This document shows positions 10,743-22,506 of a stretch of 64,000 bases of DNA, in pieces. The translations under genes and the position numbers were made by a program. Location of the stretch: contig JAKSZU010000005.1 of NCBI GenBank assembly GCA_026018925.1, forward strand, positions 82,945,398 to 83,009,397. The letters are read 5' to 3'. A model generated the notes under the pieces. That model did no database searches, had not been told where the DNA came from, and was given only the letters and a program-made list of their open reading frames with translations. The DNA is from Tupaia tana (lineage: Eukaryota > Chordata > Mammalia > Scandentia > Tupaiidae). Position 1 is the first letter of the stretch; every line of letters starts with the position of its first letter.

Positions 10743-12139
10743 GTTTTGGAAGATTGCCTTACCATGTAATTAATTAAATGTTAAAAGATAGGAAACATAA
10801 ACTTCAACAACAGAAATTAGTCAAAACAATTGAATAACTATAATCAAGCAATTTATTTTAATATGTTTTAAGACAAGATAAGGAATTTAAATAAAACACA
10901 TAGAATCAACACAAAAGCCCAATCAGTTGAAAATTTATTTTAAGATAATTACTTTAATAAGACCTCCTTTTTAATTATAACATTAAATTGGAACTCTGAA
11001 CTTCAATTATATCTTAATTACTTAAAGAAAACCATAAAAACCCCTTTTAATAAGAATTTTGGATAAAGTGAAAATAAGAAAAAATTGTATTAACAAATGC
11101 TTTAACATTTATTTCAATAAAATTAATAAATTAAACATTCTCTTCAAAAAGTACCAAACAGATCACAAATCAAGAGCATCAGAAGGCATTGAGCGTGATA
11201 CAACAGGAATTGGAATAGTAAAGAGAAAAATCAATATTAAGTTAATCAAAATTAGATTTATTCCTAATGCAGCACACCAAAATATATCCTTGTATGATGT
11301 TCAAAATATGTATCATTCTATTTCTAAAGATTTTTTCCATTGAGATTTTTGCCATTTTCCCTAATTATTATGATATAAGAAGTTCTATATCATATTGATT
11401 TCATGTATGAACTAACAATTTATGTAAAATACAACACAATTTAGATTTATGTCAGTCATCTGAATAGCTTTCTAAATTTTTAATAGCCTTTGAATTTCCA
11501 CATGGCTATAATATTTCCGACTTATACATAGTAATATACTTCATAAGTATAGCAAGCAGGTAATAAGCACTCAGTTAATACTTGCTTATAAACATCACCA
11601 TCTTCATCTTCATCGTAATTTTTTTCAAGAAACAATTCAATTTGACCCTAACAAATTTTTAATGAAAGAGAAGCCATTTTTCTTGGTTATAATCATTGAT
11701 TTTTCTAGACAGACTTACTTTCATTTACGTACATTTTGAAAATCTATTGCAAAACTTTACAAAATTGAAGCAAATCTGATTTATAATAATTATAGTAGGA
11801 ACATAAACCAAGGCATTGCTTTTATGGTTAATACAACAATAGAGCCTAAGGAAGTTGCCAAAATATTGAATGTTAAAGGGGTATATTCAGGGGTAAACCG
11901 AATTTTTTAAAATAATTAGTCTATGTAAATATGCCCTCTTATGAAAACGGCAAGCATTAAAACTGATAAAAGTGTTGTCAGAATAATTACAAATCCAAAG
12001 ACATAAAGAATTCCTTTGGGGGAAAAAGGCAAGTGTATAAATTATCATGTAAGAATATAAACTTTTAAATGATCTGCTCACATGAGCTTTTCTCTCCCAA
12101 GAAATGAACTGCTCTGGCAATGAGTTCAGAGTCCAACAA
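10743..12139. other. AT-rich non-coding DNA
   Basis: Very AT-rich. A 94-codon lysine/asparagine/isoleucine-rich frame at 11059-11343 reflects base composition, not a recognised protein. No repeats recognised. Confidence 0.5.
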
Positions 12140-12400
12140 TCTGGCATATTCTTAACTATTTGAGAATTAAATCAAAGTATAAAATTTTGGCACGACTAAA
12201 AGTATTTGGGAATGGCATCTCAGTCTGAAAATCTGGCTAGTCATAGGTTATTGGAAACCATATCATAGCTAGGAAATATGGCCTCCTCCTGTATATTTAG
12301 AAATTAGATCAGAGCATAACAACTTGGCATATCCAAAATGATCTTGGAAAGTTACCATAGTAGAGTAATTTGGAATGACTTTAAGTGTCTTGAATGCCAT
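12140..12400. repeat. Degenerate direct duplication, period about 145 bp
   Basis: The block at about 12163 (aattaaatcaaagtataaaa, then ttttggcacgactaaaagta) resembles the block at about 12302 (aattagatcagagcataaca, then acttggcatatccaaaatga), by eye about 70% identity. It looks like an old tandem duplication of non-SINE sequence. Confidence 0.4.
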
Positions 12401-12570
12401 TACTGTTCAAAGCTTGATACTGCACCAGAATCTCAAGTTTCAAAATATGTTCTATGATAACTTTTATAAATGTCCTTGTCATTTTAAGATTCTAAAATTC
12501 TAGATAATTTTATATAATCTATGAAGACTAGGATTGCTTAATTTTCCCATACTAGGAAACTTTTGATAGT

Positions 12571-12571
<1 letters not shown>

Positions 12572-12615
<44 letters not shown>
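12572..12615. repeat. (AC)22 microsatellite
   Basis: Uninterrupted AC dinucleotide run of about 44 bp. It is long and pure enough to be polymorphic. Confidence 0.97.
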
Positions 12616-12620
<5 letters not shown>

Positions 12621-13305
12621 CCCTGGAAGGCAGGCAAAAAATGGGACTATGAGGAATCAGGTTTTAACATGCTGAACTGGGCTAAATATACAGGTATGAT
12701 GTGAGAACAGAGTAGTAAATGAGAGATGTCAATTTCAATATCAGAATAACTAACTTAAACACAAAGGAGAAATGTATTGGCTTACAACATCAGTTATTTC
12801 ACTTCAACCCAGTCCCCAACAGAGAATAGTAGGGGATAGATGTAATGCTATATCTGGTATCAATCTGCATCATGGGATATAGGATCTAATTTTGTTTGCA
12901 TGACAATGTATTCACTCATGTCAGGAAGCCAATTGGGTTGAAAAACTCTTTCAAACTCATTTGAATTCACATCTTTAAATCGTATAAATCTGAAAGGGGA
13001 AAAAAGAGGTATTTTACAGTTCCAATTATTTCAGTGAAAGATTATTTTGGTTCTAATTATGCCTAAATGATGGGATAACCATTTTGATCCTGCCTTAGCT
13101 ACATGTCTATTCTCTTGCTGATAGTACTTAGTGTATTTTAAAAGGATGCATGAGGGGTGAAAATTAAAAGTATCTACTAAAGTGTTTATTACTTTAAAAG
13201 TAATGTGACATAGTTTAGATTACTTTTTTCTGATTTGAGAGTAAATTTTTATTTTCTCTTCTTAACATAATACTAAGAAATAGAAAGATAGTTATTACTA
13301 AAAAT
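12616..13305. other. Unassigned non-coding DNA
   Basis: Mixed-composition sequence with no recognised repeat and no convincing exon. Confidence 0.45.
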
Positions 13306-13324
13306 AAAAATTATCTATTTCTAG

Positions 13325-13500
13325 GGCCAGAGGGGGCTTGGTTGTTAAGTCGCTAGAAACTCCCACATGGACTACTACAATTCAAGTCCCGAACCTGGTG
13401 GTTTGTTTTCTCACTTTCCTTCTCTCTCTCTCTCTATGTGTCTCTGGTCAAATAAAGTAAATGAATGAACAAATAAAATTAAATAAATAATTCTTTCTTT
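13325..13500 (+). mobile_element. tSINE-B with 19-bp perfect target-site duplication
   Basis: Head gggccagagggggcttgg, ttcaagtcccgaacctgg, then directly ttctcactttccttctctc and the tail with AATAAA-type repeats ending ttctttcttt. Flanked by perfect copies of aaaaattatctatttctag (13306-13324 and 13501-13519). The AATAAA plus TCTTT tail is the signature of T+ SINEs. This copy shows that the short family moved on its own and is not a deletion product of tSINE-A. Confidence 0.95.
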
Positions 13501-13609
13501 AAAAATTATCTATTTCTAGATTATTTTTCATGAATATGCGAATTTGTAGATATTTTTATATAAAAAATAAAATATTCAAACTGTTTAAAGACTATTTAAA
13601 TTATATTCT

Positions 13610-13868
13610 TTTTTATTTTTTAGAGGTTTTTGCTATAGAGCATGTGCGCTCTCGAGAAAGATAGAGAGAGACAGAGAGACAGAAAGCGAGAAATCACCCC
13701 CCAGGGGTGATGGCCATGTCGCAATCCCTTCTCCTCCATTCTCCTCTGGGTATCTTGGGTACACACGCAAATGTGCCTGGCATGAATTTAAGCCACCAGT
13801 CCGGCACTCGAACTGTGGTCGACTACCTGGGAGTCCAGTGACATAGCCATTATGCTAACTGCTGGTCC
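13610..13868 (-). mobile_element. tSINE-A, antisense
   Basis: Complete: tttttgctatagagc, gaaatcaccccccaggggtg hairpin, ctgtggtcgactacctgg and ctaactgctggtcc. Flanks are aaattatattctt (from 13596) and aaatgatattctt (from 13869). Confidence 0.93.
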
Positions 13869-13880
13869 CTAAATGATATT

Positions 13881-14172
13881 CTTTTTATTTATTTATTTAC
13901 TTTCTAGGTTTTTGCCTTAGAGCACATGCACTCACAGGGGAGAGAGAGAAAGACCAAGATAGTGAAAGGAAAAGTGAGAAATCTCCCTCCCTCCCCATCA
14001 AAGTGAGGAGGCCATGCCACAGTCCCTTCTTCTCCAGTTTTCTCCTGGGCCCCTGGGTCTGCTCATAAACACACAACTAGCTGAGTTTCAAGCCACCAGG
14101 TCCAAGACTCAAACCATGGTCAGCCATGTGGGAGTCCGGCAACACAAATACTACGCCATCTGCTGGTTCTTT
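13881..14172 (-). mobile_element. tSINE-A, old, antisense, abutting the previous copy
   Basis: Begins with a (TTTA)n tail complement and ggtttttgccttagagcac. The body is decayed (gtgagaaatctccctccctc) and the head reads caagactcaaaccatggtc...ggagtccggcaac. It is followed by gaatgatatt, so nearly the same target word appears three times across the pair (13596, 13869, 14173). Confidence 0.85.
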
Positions 14173-14634
14173 GAATGATATTATGATATTTACTTTATAT
14201 TTTTTATAATCTTTTATAAAATCTTATTTTGATATAAATGAATATGAAAATAGAGTTGGAAAAACTACTAGAGAATTCATGAACCCTCTGCTCAGATTCC
14301 CCCTTGAGAAATGAAGGGAATTATTAAGCTCCTGCAATCTGTAACAATTAATCAGTCTCTGGTTTCCTTGTGGCTTTTCCTTTTAGGATATTTCCGTCTT
14401 TAAAGTGTTTAGCTAGTTCATAAAAGACATCTCTATTTGGTTTTGTATGAGATTTTGTTCATCATTAAACTCACACAATAAATTAATGAAGAGGATACCA
14501 ATAAGGTTATATCCTTTACCATGAACTGTGCAATATAATATGTATTAATGGTGATACTAGCCTTGATCACTTAGTTAAGGTGTTGACCACAGGTATTCTG
14601 GTGAAAATAACTTGTTTTTATTAGTAATTATACA
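14173..14634. other. AT-rich non-coding DNA
   Basis: No recognised repeat or exon. Confidence 0.5.
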
Positions 14635-14650
14635 TATACTAAATACTTTT

Positions 14651-14908
14651 TTCTTCTGGAGAGGTTTTTGCTATAAGGGCGTGTGCACTCGCCAGACAGA
14701 GAGAGACAGAGAGACAGAAAGCGAGATATCACCCCCCCAGGGGGGATGGTCATGCCACAAACCCTTCTCCTCCATTCTCCTCTTGGGATCTTGGGCATGC
14801 ACGCACACGCGCCCGGCGTGAGTTTAAGCCACCGGGTCCGGGACTTGAACCGCGGTTGACTACGTGGGAGTCCAGCAACATAGCCATTATGCTAACTGCT
14901 GGTCACCC
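14651..14908 (-). mobile_element. tSINE-A, young, antisense, 16-bp perfect duplication
   Basis: Complete copy with CpG-rich body (acgcacacgcgcccggcgtg), hairpin cccccccaggggggatgg and head ccgggtccgggacttgaacc. Flanked by perfect tatactaaatactttt at 14635-14650 and 14909-14924. The B box keeps its A. Confidence 0.97.
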
Positions 14909-14924
14909 TATACTAAATACTTTT

Positions 14925-15804
14925 GAGACTATTCCAATTTTTTACACTTATAAGTAGAAAGGTATTGGGGGGATATTATGTGACTATTCCGATGTTCTAT
15001 TTCTTACTAAAATTCTGGTGATTAGTTTTATCCTCTTTTGGTGATTTTTGTCTATAGCAATAATTTCTGATGTGACATTTCTAGTGATAATTTTCTATTT
15101 TTCTCATTCATTATATATTAATTATTATATTTCTGTAAAGAATGGTTGCCTTTTATCTCTATTGATTTCTTTACTCTGTTATTTGTTTAAATAGCGTGAA
15201 CTCATGGATATCTCTTTATGTGTTTGGGATGGGATCCCGTGCTATGCTATTTATTTTAGCTTTCAGATTGTTCAGATTTGACTTTCCTCAGCACTAGAAT
15301 TAATGAATTCTTTTAGGGGCTCTGATTCTTTTAACTGAAAAATAATATTTAGAAGCCAAAATAAAGTGTATTTTTCATGATCATTGCCACTACAGTTTCA
15401 TTACTTTTATTTCTTCTTAATAGATAGAGATAGGGAATATATAGTATAGATTTAAATAAACGTATGCAAACTTACACATCTACATTGCTTTATCTATATA
15501 TTGGCATGTGTGTGTGTGTATATGTGTGTAAAGTATTAAATTTAGCAAGTCTATGGATGTAATGAAGTGGAAATGTAGTATCATATGTATCGATACCTCC
15601 ATTAAACAAATATATATATGTAAATATGTGTATATAAATATTTATATACATTTATATGTTCCACATCTGGGTACTTGTACACCTGCATATTATGTATACA
15701 TATGTGTAATTACATGTATAAATATATCCATATTCATATATGCATATGACATGTTTATATAAATAGATAAAAAATGGATGTGTGTTGTATATCTACATTT
15801 ATTC
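14925..15804. other. AT-rich DNA with TA/TG-rich simple sequence
   Basis: The stretch 15480-15780 is a degenerate mix of TATA, TGTG and ATAC motifs. No gene. Confidence 0.55.
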
Positions 15805-16072
15805 TTTTTTTTTTTTTTTTTGAGACGTTTTTTGCTATAGGGTGCATGCGCTCGCCAGATAGACAGAGAGAGACGGAGAGATAGAAAGCGAGAAATCACC
15901 CCCCTGGGGGAATGGTCACGCCGCAATCCCTTCTACTCCATTCTCCTCTCGGGATCTTGGGCACGCACGCAGACGTGCCTGGCGTGAGTTTAAGCCACCG
16001 AGTCCGGGACTCGAACAGCGGTCAACTACATGGGAGTCCAGCGACATAGTCATTACGCTAACTGCTGGTCCC
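15805..16072 (-). mobile_element. tSINE-A, young, antisense
   Basis: Poly-T of 17 nt, tttttgctatagggtgcatg, gaaatcacccccctggggga, acgcacgcagacgtgcctgg and a complete head ending ctaactgctggtccc. The canonical B box A is present (gggactcgaac in reverse). The duplication is not clear, as both ends lie in T-rich sequence. Confidence 0.93.
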
Positions 16073-16099
16073 TTTTTAAATATATTTTTATATTTTGGT

Positions 16100-16680
16100 T
16101 TTTTTAAATAAATTCAAGTGCTATAATTATAAAAGAAAAATATGTTTTCCCACCATGAATATACTGTATATTAGTCTGGTTAAACTTATTATTTTACAAG
16201 TTATCATCAACAGATTATTTCTATTTTTGTGTCCCTTGATTACTTTGCTTTTTTCTTTTTCTCTTAACCATTAATTACCTTCCTCTCCCCCTCCCCCATT
16301 ACCTACTCTCCTCCCATACTGTCTCTAGTATCTACTGTTGTTCTCCATGCCTTTATGTTTTCCAGTCTTTTAGTTTCTTCCATAGAGTAGAGACATTTGG
16401 TATATATTGAATGGGGACATACAATTTCTCTCTTTCATAGTTCAGCTTGCCTTGCCTCACGTAAATCCTGTTCTTTATCTATTTTGTATCAAATGCTAGG
16501 GACTTATTGTTTTCTTTTATGCAGAGTAGTATTCTATAATAAGTATGTGTCACACATTTTCAGTCCATCCATCTGTTTGTGAACTTCTGGATTGGTTCCA
16601 TTTCTTAGAAACTGTGAATAATGCCACAATAAACTCACAATAAAAGTGAGTACTTTTCTTTTCTTTTCGCAATAATTATC
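16100..16680 (-). mobile_element. L1 3' end, antisense (outermost of a stack)
   Basis: Same 3' UTR as 937-1562 (tattagtctggttaaac, atcatcaacagattatttc, ccctcccccattacc, gaatggggacatacaattt) followed by the ORF2 end (gattggttccatttcttag, aatgccacaataaac). Truncated at about 16680. Confidence 0.9.
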
Positions 16681-16754
16681 ATTTTATTATCCCAGGAACT
16701 CAGGAGTGAGTGTACAAAACTAGGTGGTACAACACAATGTGTAATTTTTTTTCT

Positions 16755-16875
16755 TTTTTAAAATTTTTAATTTATTATTATTTTTTACATTCAATCACTG
16801 TATATAATTACAGTATACAAGAAGAATTTTTGCAGCATGAATACACTGCATATTAGTCCAAAGATATTACCATAC
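16755..16875 (-). mobile_element. Very short L1 3' tail, antisense
   Basis: About 120 bp of the terminal 3' UTR (tacattcaatcactgtatat, gaatacactgcatattagtc) between two longer L1 ends in the same orientation. It is most simply a severely 5'-truncated insertion. Confidence 0.65.
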
Positions 16876-16879
16876 CCAT

Positions 16880-19055
16880 TTTTTGTATTATTTATTATTT
16901 TTATATATTTGGTTATTATACATCATTTAGTTTGTAAAGAAATCTTACCCAACATGCTATGTGCCATACAGCAGATGAATTGAGACTACTATATATGACA
17001 TCACCAACAGGTAACAAACCATATTTGTGTAACACAAACATCTTACTTTTCCATATTTTCCCAAATTTTCCTTCCTGCAATCTTCCCCTCTTCCACTCTC
17101 TTTCCAATTTGTTCCCAGTGTCCATAACAATTTTCAATCCTTTTATGTCCTCCAGTGTTTCATTCTCTACCATAGAGTGTAGACAGTCATTATATGTTAA
17201 GTGGAGACATACAATATTTCTATTTCATAGCCTGACTTGCTTCATTCAACAGTGGATTTTCCATGTTTGTCCACTTTCTGTCAAATGCCAGGGTCTTGTT
17301 GTTATCTATGGCTGAATAATATTCCATGGAGTATATGTGCCACACTTTTTCAATCCATTCATCTGTTGTAGGCATTTGGGTAGGTTCCATGTCTTAGCAA
17401 CCATGAAATGCCACAATGAATGTATCTGTGAAAGCACAGAACCTCCATATTGATCTTTACAGTGACTCTACTAATTTACATTCCCACCAACAGTGTAGGA
17501 GAGTTCTCTTTTCACCACAATCTCACCATACTTATAATTTTTTATTATTTTGATATTTTCCATTCTGCCTGTGGTTAGTTGATATCTCATTGTGATCCAG
17601 ATCTCATCTGGATCTTTCTTATGATAAGGAATGTTGAGCATTTTTTCATATGCTTTTGGGCTCTCCGTATGTCTTCCTTTGGGGGTTGTCTGTTCAGTCT
17701 ATTTAACCTAGCTGATTATTGGGTTAATCTTTTGGGGGGTAGGAGTAAGGGGTAAGCTGCTTGAATTTCCTGTATGTTTTTGTTATCAGTTCCTTATCTG
17801 AAACATAGTGTACAAAAATATTCTCCCATTCTGAAGGTTGTCAATTCATTCTAATTATTCTTTCGATTTCTGTGCAGAAGATTTTTAACCTCATGCAGTC
17901 TCACTTATCTATTTTTTATATTATTGTTTGTGCTTTGTCTTATTTAAGCAGCCTTTATCTACTCCAATGTCTCCAAGAATTTCCTCTGTGTTCTATCCAC
18001 CAATAATTTTATAGTTTGTAGGCTTAAGTTTATATCTTTGATTTCTTTTGAGTTGATTATTGTTAGTGGTGAGTGATACAGGTCCAGTTCCAACTTTCTG
18101 CAGGTTGATATCCAGTTTTTTCAACACGATTTGCTGAAGAGATTTTTTTTCTTTTTGTCCACTGGTGGACTTTGTCAAAATCAGTTGTCTGTATGTTTTG
18201 GAGGGCTTTTCTTGGGTCTCTATTCTGTTGGTCCACCTGACTATTTTTGTGCCAATATCATGTTGTTTTGATTATCAGAGCTTTGTATTATATTTTGGGG
18301 GACAGAGAGTGAGAAGCTACCAACTCTATTCTTCTTGTGTAGAATTGCTTTGGCATTATGGGGTCTTTAATGATCCCAGAAAAATTTTATGGTTGCCTTT
18401 TTTCTAAATATGTGAATAATACTTCTTGTAATTTTATTGAAACTGCATTAAATTTTAGATTAATTTGAGTAGGATCAACATTTTGATTATATTAATTCTT
18501 CCAATTCAAAAATGTGAAAATTTTTTCACATATTTATTTAATTTCAATTTTTTCTTTTTTTTAGATTTTCAGTTTACCTTGTAGATGTCTTATATTTTTT
18601 TGTGTGTGTCTAAGTTTGTGTATTATTGATGTAAAAAGTGTTATGGATTTTTGTATATTGATCCTGGATCATGACATTTCATTGTACTAATTTATCACTT
18701 CCAGGAGGTTGTGTGTGTGTGTGTGTGTGTGTGCGTATGTGTATTCTTTGGGATTTTCTCTGTGTTGAATTGTGTCATTTGCAAATAGAGATAATTTCAC
18801 TTCTGTTTTCACTATTTTAATGCTGTTTATTTTATTCTTTTGTCTGATTACATTTGCTATGTCTTCATTACTATATTGAAAAGGAGTGGAGGATGTGGGC
18901 AGCTTTCTCTTGTTCCAGTTTTAAGTGGAAAAACATTCAGCTTTTTCCCATTTAGTATGTTGTTAGCTATGGGTTTTCATGTATGGGTTTTATTGTTTTG
19001 AAAATGTCTCTTCTCTGCCAATTTTGCTGACAGTCTTAATCATGGAGGATTATAT
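16880..19055 (-). pseudogene. L1 ORF2 C-terminal half plus 3' UTR, dead copy
   Basis: L1 element of about 2.2 kb, antisense. Going right: tail complement, 3' UTR, cysteine-rich end of ORF2 (tggctgaataatattccatgg, ggtaggttccatgtcttagc) and then most of the reverse-transcriptase C-terminal part. The frame is broken throughout, with stops and a (TG)n run at about 18711-18733. The RT catalytic motif, FADD in active L1, reads FAND here (minus-strand codons at about 18774-18785), so the second catalytic Asp is gone. The element ends at about 19055, before the fingers and endonuclease, so it is 5'-truncated. Confidence 0.92.
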
Positions 19056-20184
19056 CTTGTCCTTTCACAGGTCACCTTAAACTCTAGGAATTATACATAG
19101 AAAATAAAATATTATAGCTAGTCAATTTGGGGAATGAAATAAATACCTTACATCTAAAGAATCTGCAGCTACTATATTTTCATTATATCTCAGGACTTGG
19201 GATTTTATGTTAATGTAACTAAATTATAAAGTCATAAAAAATGTTTCTTAAATCTTTTTTACCCATACACCAAAGTAAATTCTCACTCAATATTTGCTCA
19301 TTTTGTATCTATACATAGTAAAAATATGTTTAGATTTTATGTAATAATATATGTCTGCCATTGCCTTTGATTTTAGCTATTGCTAAAGATTGTTGTGATT
19401 TTGCTGCAATGACTAGTATCAACTGTGAAAATGGAATTTTTAAAAGTATATTTTAAACTGTAAAAGCTATACTCATATAATACGTCACTTGAAAGATTTT
19501 TAAAATCCACTACTACATAAGGAAGACAAAATTAGAATTGAAAAGAAACTGCAACTCTTAAATCTGGTAGATAATTATTTGCTTTTTTGTCAGAATTAAA
19601 TTAAGTTAATAAAACTGCACAGCATGGAAACATGATAGTCATGGCTAGGCTAAAATATAAGTTAATGTCATCTGTATTTGTTCCATGCCTTATGTCATAC
19701 GTACTTAAAATTTTGCTTTGAATAAGCTTAATATGGATATCAAATAAATAAATGTGAATTTATCTGAGAGTCCAGACTGTCTCTGTATATAATAGCTAGC
19801 TATTTGCAACCTGTATCTTACAGTTGTTACTAATGTCAACTACATGATCAGCATGAGAACCATATAAGTGCAAAAATTCACAATTTTGTTTATTTTCATA
19901 ATATTCAATATTTCATATAACTATGAAATAATGACACCAGTGTTCTTTTAGAAATCTCTCTATTTCTTTCTCTCACACAGACACACACTCCACTAAAAAT
20001 TTTTGTAGCAAAACACTGTTTTTAGCAAACTCAAGAATCTAGCATTACTTATTTCATTTAAGACATATTTTGCCTCAAAGTATTGAACTTGTCCTTTAAC
20101 CAAAATATTTGTTCAAAATGAAAGCAGGTGCTTTATACCCTGCCTGTTCTCCTCTTTTCTCCATCTTCTTTACTTTCTCATTTC
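19056..20184. other. AT-rich non-coding DNA
   Basis: Left boundary is the 5' truncation point of the L1 copy. No further repeat or gene recognised. Confidence 0.5.
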
Positions 20185-20431
20185 TTTCTTTACTTATTTA
20201 TTTGCCATAGGGCACATGCACTCACCAGAGAGAAAAAGAGCGAGAAAGTGAGAATTCAACTCTCTTGGGGGGATGACCACACTGCAATTTCTTCTTCTCC
20301 ATTCTCCTTTTGGGATTTGGGGCATGCATGCACAGGCACCCAGAGTGACTTTCACGTAGCCAGGTCTGGAACTTGAATTGTGGTTGGACACATGGGAGTC
20401 CAGTGCCTTCACCACATGCCACCAGCTGCTC
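20185..20431 (-). mobile_element. tSINE-A, old, antisense
   Basis: Recognised by tttgccatagggcacatgc, gagcgagaaagtgagaattc, cttggggggatgaccac, ggcatgcatgcacaggcacc and the head (tggaacttgaattgtggttgg...ggagtccagtgccttcaccac). Moderately diverged. Confidence 0.85.
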
Positions 20432-20469
20432 TACATACTTTATTGTTTTTTGTTTTTGTTTTTCACCTT

Positions 20470-21300
20470 CCTCAGTGATTTGCTGCTAAGTATTCTTATC
20501 TGAGAACTCCTTTACTTGCACCTCTCCAGCTTTGTTACATTCTGTTACTGCAATTCCATCAAAATAAGTTTTAATTTCATTTATGATTCTATTCTGACCT
20601 ACTGATTATTTAGTAGAGTGTCTTAATTAAATATATTTGATGATTTTTCTAGTTACTATTATTTTATTGATTGCTAAATTATTTTCATTTTTGTACTTGT
20701 CTGCAAATAACAACATTTGGTCATCTTTAATTCTGTTTTTGGTTTTTAGTAGTTCATAAGTTTCTTGTCTGTCAAATTTCAGCTGTATGCTAGACATGCT
20801 GGATGATGTGCTGTTGGATTGTAAAGAATCTGAACCATGTTGGCTTCATTTAAAAGGTGGTTAATTCTCTAATAATTACCAAATAAATAACTGCCAGATC
20901 TTTTTGGAATTTCATTCTATTTCACTTATTTACATAAAGATTTATTTTAAAGGAATGGTATATTTCCTTTCATTGAGTAAGTGTTACTAACTCCTAAGTT
21001 AGTCAAATGAATGACTAGATCTCGCTGAGATCTGTTTCTGATGTCTGAGCTGGGATTTCAGTACCTCTTAGTCCTTTCTTTACATTTACATCTCAGCCAT
21101 GTAGCAGTTAAAATCTGCTAATTCTCAGAGTCTTCTCTTTGCCAGTGCAGCTTGGCCTTCATCTGAAGAACTACAAAGAATCTTCACAGAAAATGTCAGT
21201 CAACTGGACTGCTCAGCTCTCTTTTCTTCAAGAACCTAATTGACAAATTCGGCTATTTATTACCTGTGAATTTTAGAACCTACTTCAGGAGCTCACTAAT
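20470..21300 (-). mobile_element. Old L1/HAL1-like fragment, antisense (tentative)
   Basis: Stretches such as atttatgattctattctgacc with tgattatttagtagagtg, and cagctgtatgctagacatgc with attgtaaagaatctgaacc, resemble antisense ORF2 and HAL1/L1M sequence. Divergence is high and boundaries are approximate. Confidence 0.35.
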
Positions 21301-21650
21301 GCTAAATATTCTTTTTGACTTTACCTCACTATGTGTGTAAAGAAGGTATATTCAGGCAGAAGCCAGGAAAAATGTGGCACTCTTTTATGCATTTATTTTT
21401 ACAAGGATTATAGCCTTACAGTGTTTATTGAGCAATGCATAAAAACAGTTGCTACACATATCAGTCTAATATTATAATTTTATACAGCAAAAGAGTCATT
21501 TTGGTAATAGTTACTCAATTATGTTTGACAACATAAGTTAGTAATTACTTCACAATACCATTTGTAACAAATATTTCAACCTTTTGAAATTATGGATGTA
21601 TTTTAGAATAGATCAAATTTTACAAAGTTATTCAATTTAAGAAAATCACT

Positions 21651-21795
21651 GGGGCCAGCAGGTTCATGGTTGTTAAAGATGTTGAATTCTCACATGGCTG
21701 ACTGCAGTTTGAGTCCCAAACCTGGCAGCTTTCTTTCTCACTTTCCTTTTTTCTCTCTCTCTGTCACTCGCTGGTCAAATTTAAAAATAGTAATA
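21651..21795 (+). mobile_element. tSINE-B
   Basis: Head ggggccagcaggttcatggt, cacatggctgactgcagttt, gagtcccaaacctggcagc, joined directly to tttctttctcactttcc and a (TC)n tract, then ggtcaaatttaaaaatag. No body module. Confidence 0.85.
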
Positions 21796-22352
21796 ATATC
21801 AAATAGAATTAAGTATTTTTAAAAGAACATTACTAATTTGATGAAAGCACAGGGTGTAATGTGGACATGGCAAAAATATCTGAATCAGATATATGAATGA
21901 TTAGTGTTTGTGAAAGTCTAGTAACTTGACTAACAAAATGTATCCAGGAATTTTAGTCAGACATAAATTTGATCCCACCTCCATAGTACCTGGGTTGTTT
22001 TGTTTGTATGTTTGTCTAAATTATTCAACAGCCTCAAATCTCAGTAACCAATGGGTTAATGTGATTAATATGACTAATATTTAACAATGTTGGACTCTAG
22101 AGTGATTTCTACAATGTGGAAGTGAGTACTTACCACACTAGTTTTGGATTTAATTCATGCCAGTTATCTACAGCTACATGACTAATCCTTCTAAATCGTG
22201 ATTATTGAATTTCCTGGATTCATCTCCTGCTTTCTGTGGGACAAGAATTGGTAATGGAGCTGGTTAGATGGTTTCGGTTCAAGATCTTCCATGCCTGAGT
22301 TCAAAATTAAAAGTAACTCAGTACACTCAATTAATATTCTGGTCTTTATTTT
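21796..22352. other. Unassigned non-coding DNA
   Basis: No gene. A stretch near 22250 (ggagctggttagatggtttc) is faintly tRNA-SINE-like but too decayed to call. Confidence 0.45.
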
Positions 22353-22506
22353 TTTAAAAATGTTATTTATATTTATTTATTTATTTTAATTAGACCAAAG
22401 AGGGACAAAGCGACAGGGAGAAGTGAGAAAGCAAGCCATCAGGTTCAGGACTCCAACCGTGGTCGGCAATCCAGCATCCTTAATCACTACACTACATGCT
22501 GGTCCC
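22353..22506 (-). mobile_element. tSINE-B, antisense
   Basis: Tail complement with (TTTA)n, agaccaaagagggacaaagc, gtgagaaagcaagccatc, then the head (ggactccaaccgtggtcgg, actacactacatgctggtccc) with a short deletion in the anticodon region. Flanks aatattctggtcttt and aatatctggttttaa suggest a worn duplication. Confidence 0.85.

Noticed and set aside
11059-11343. 94-codon frame rich in Lys, Asn and Ile
   Set aside because: Composition follows the AT-rich DNA. There is no domain, signal or neighbour gene.
12572-12615. CRISPR-like or minisatellite array
   Set aside because: It is a pure dinucleotide repeat, with no spacers.
16880-19055. Possible L1 coding gene
   Set aside because: Frames are broken, the copy is 5'-truncated, and the RT motif has lost an Asp.
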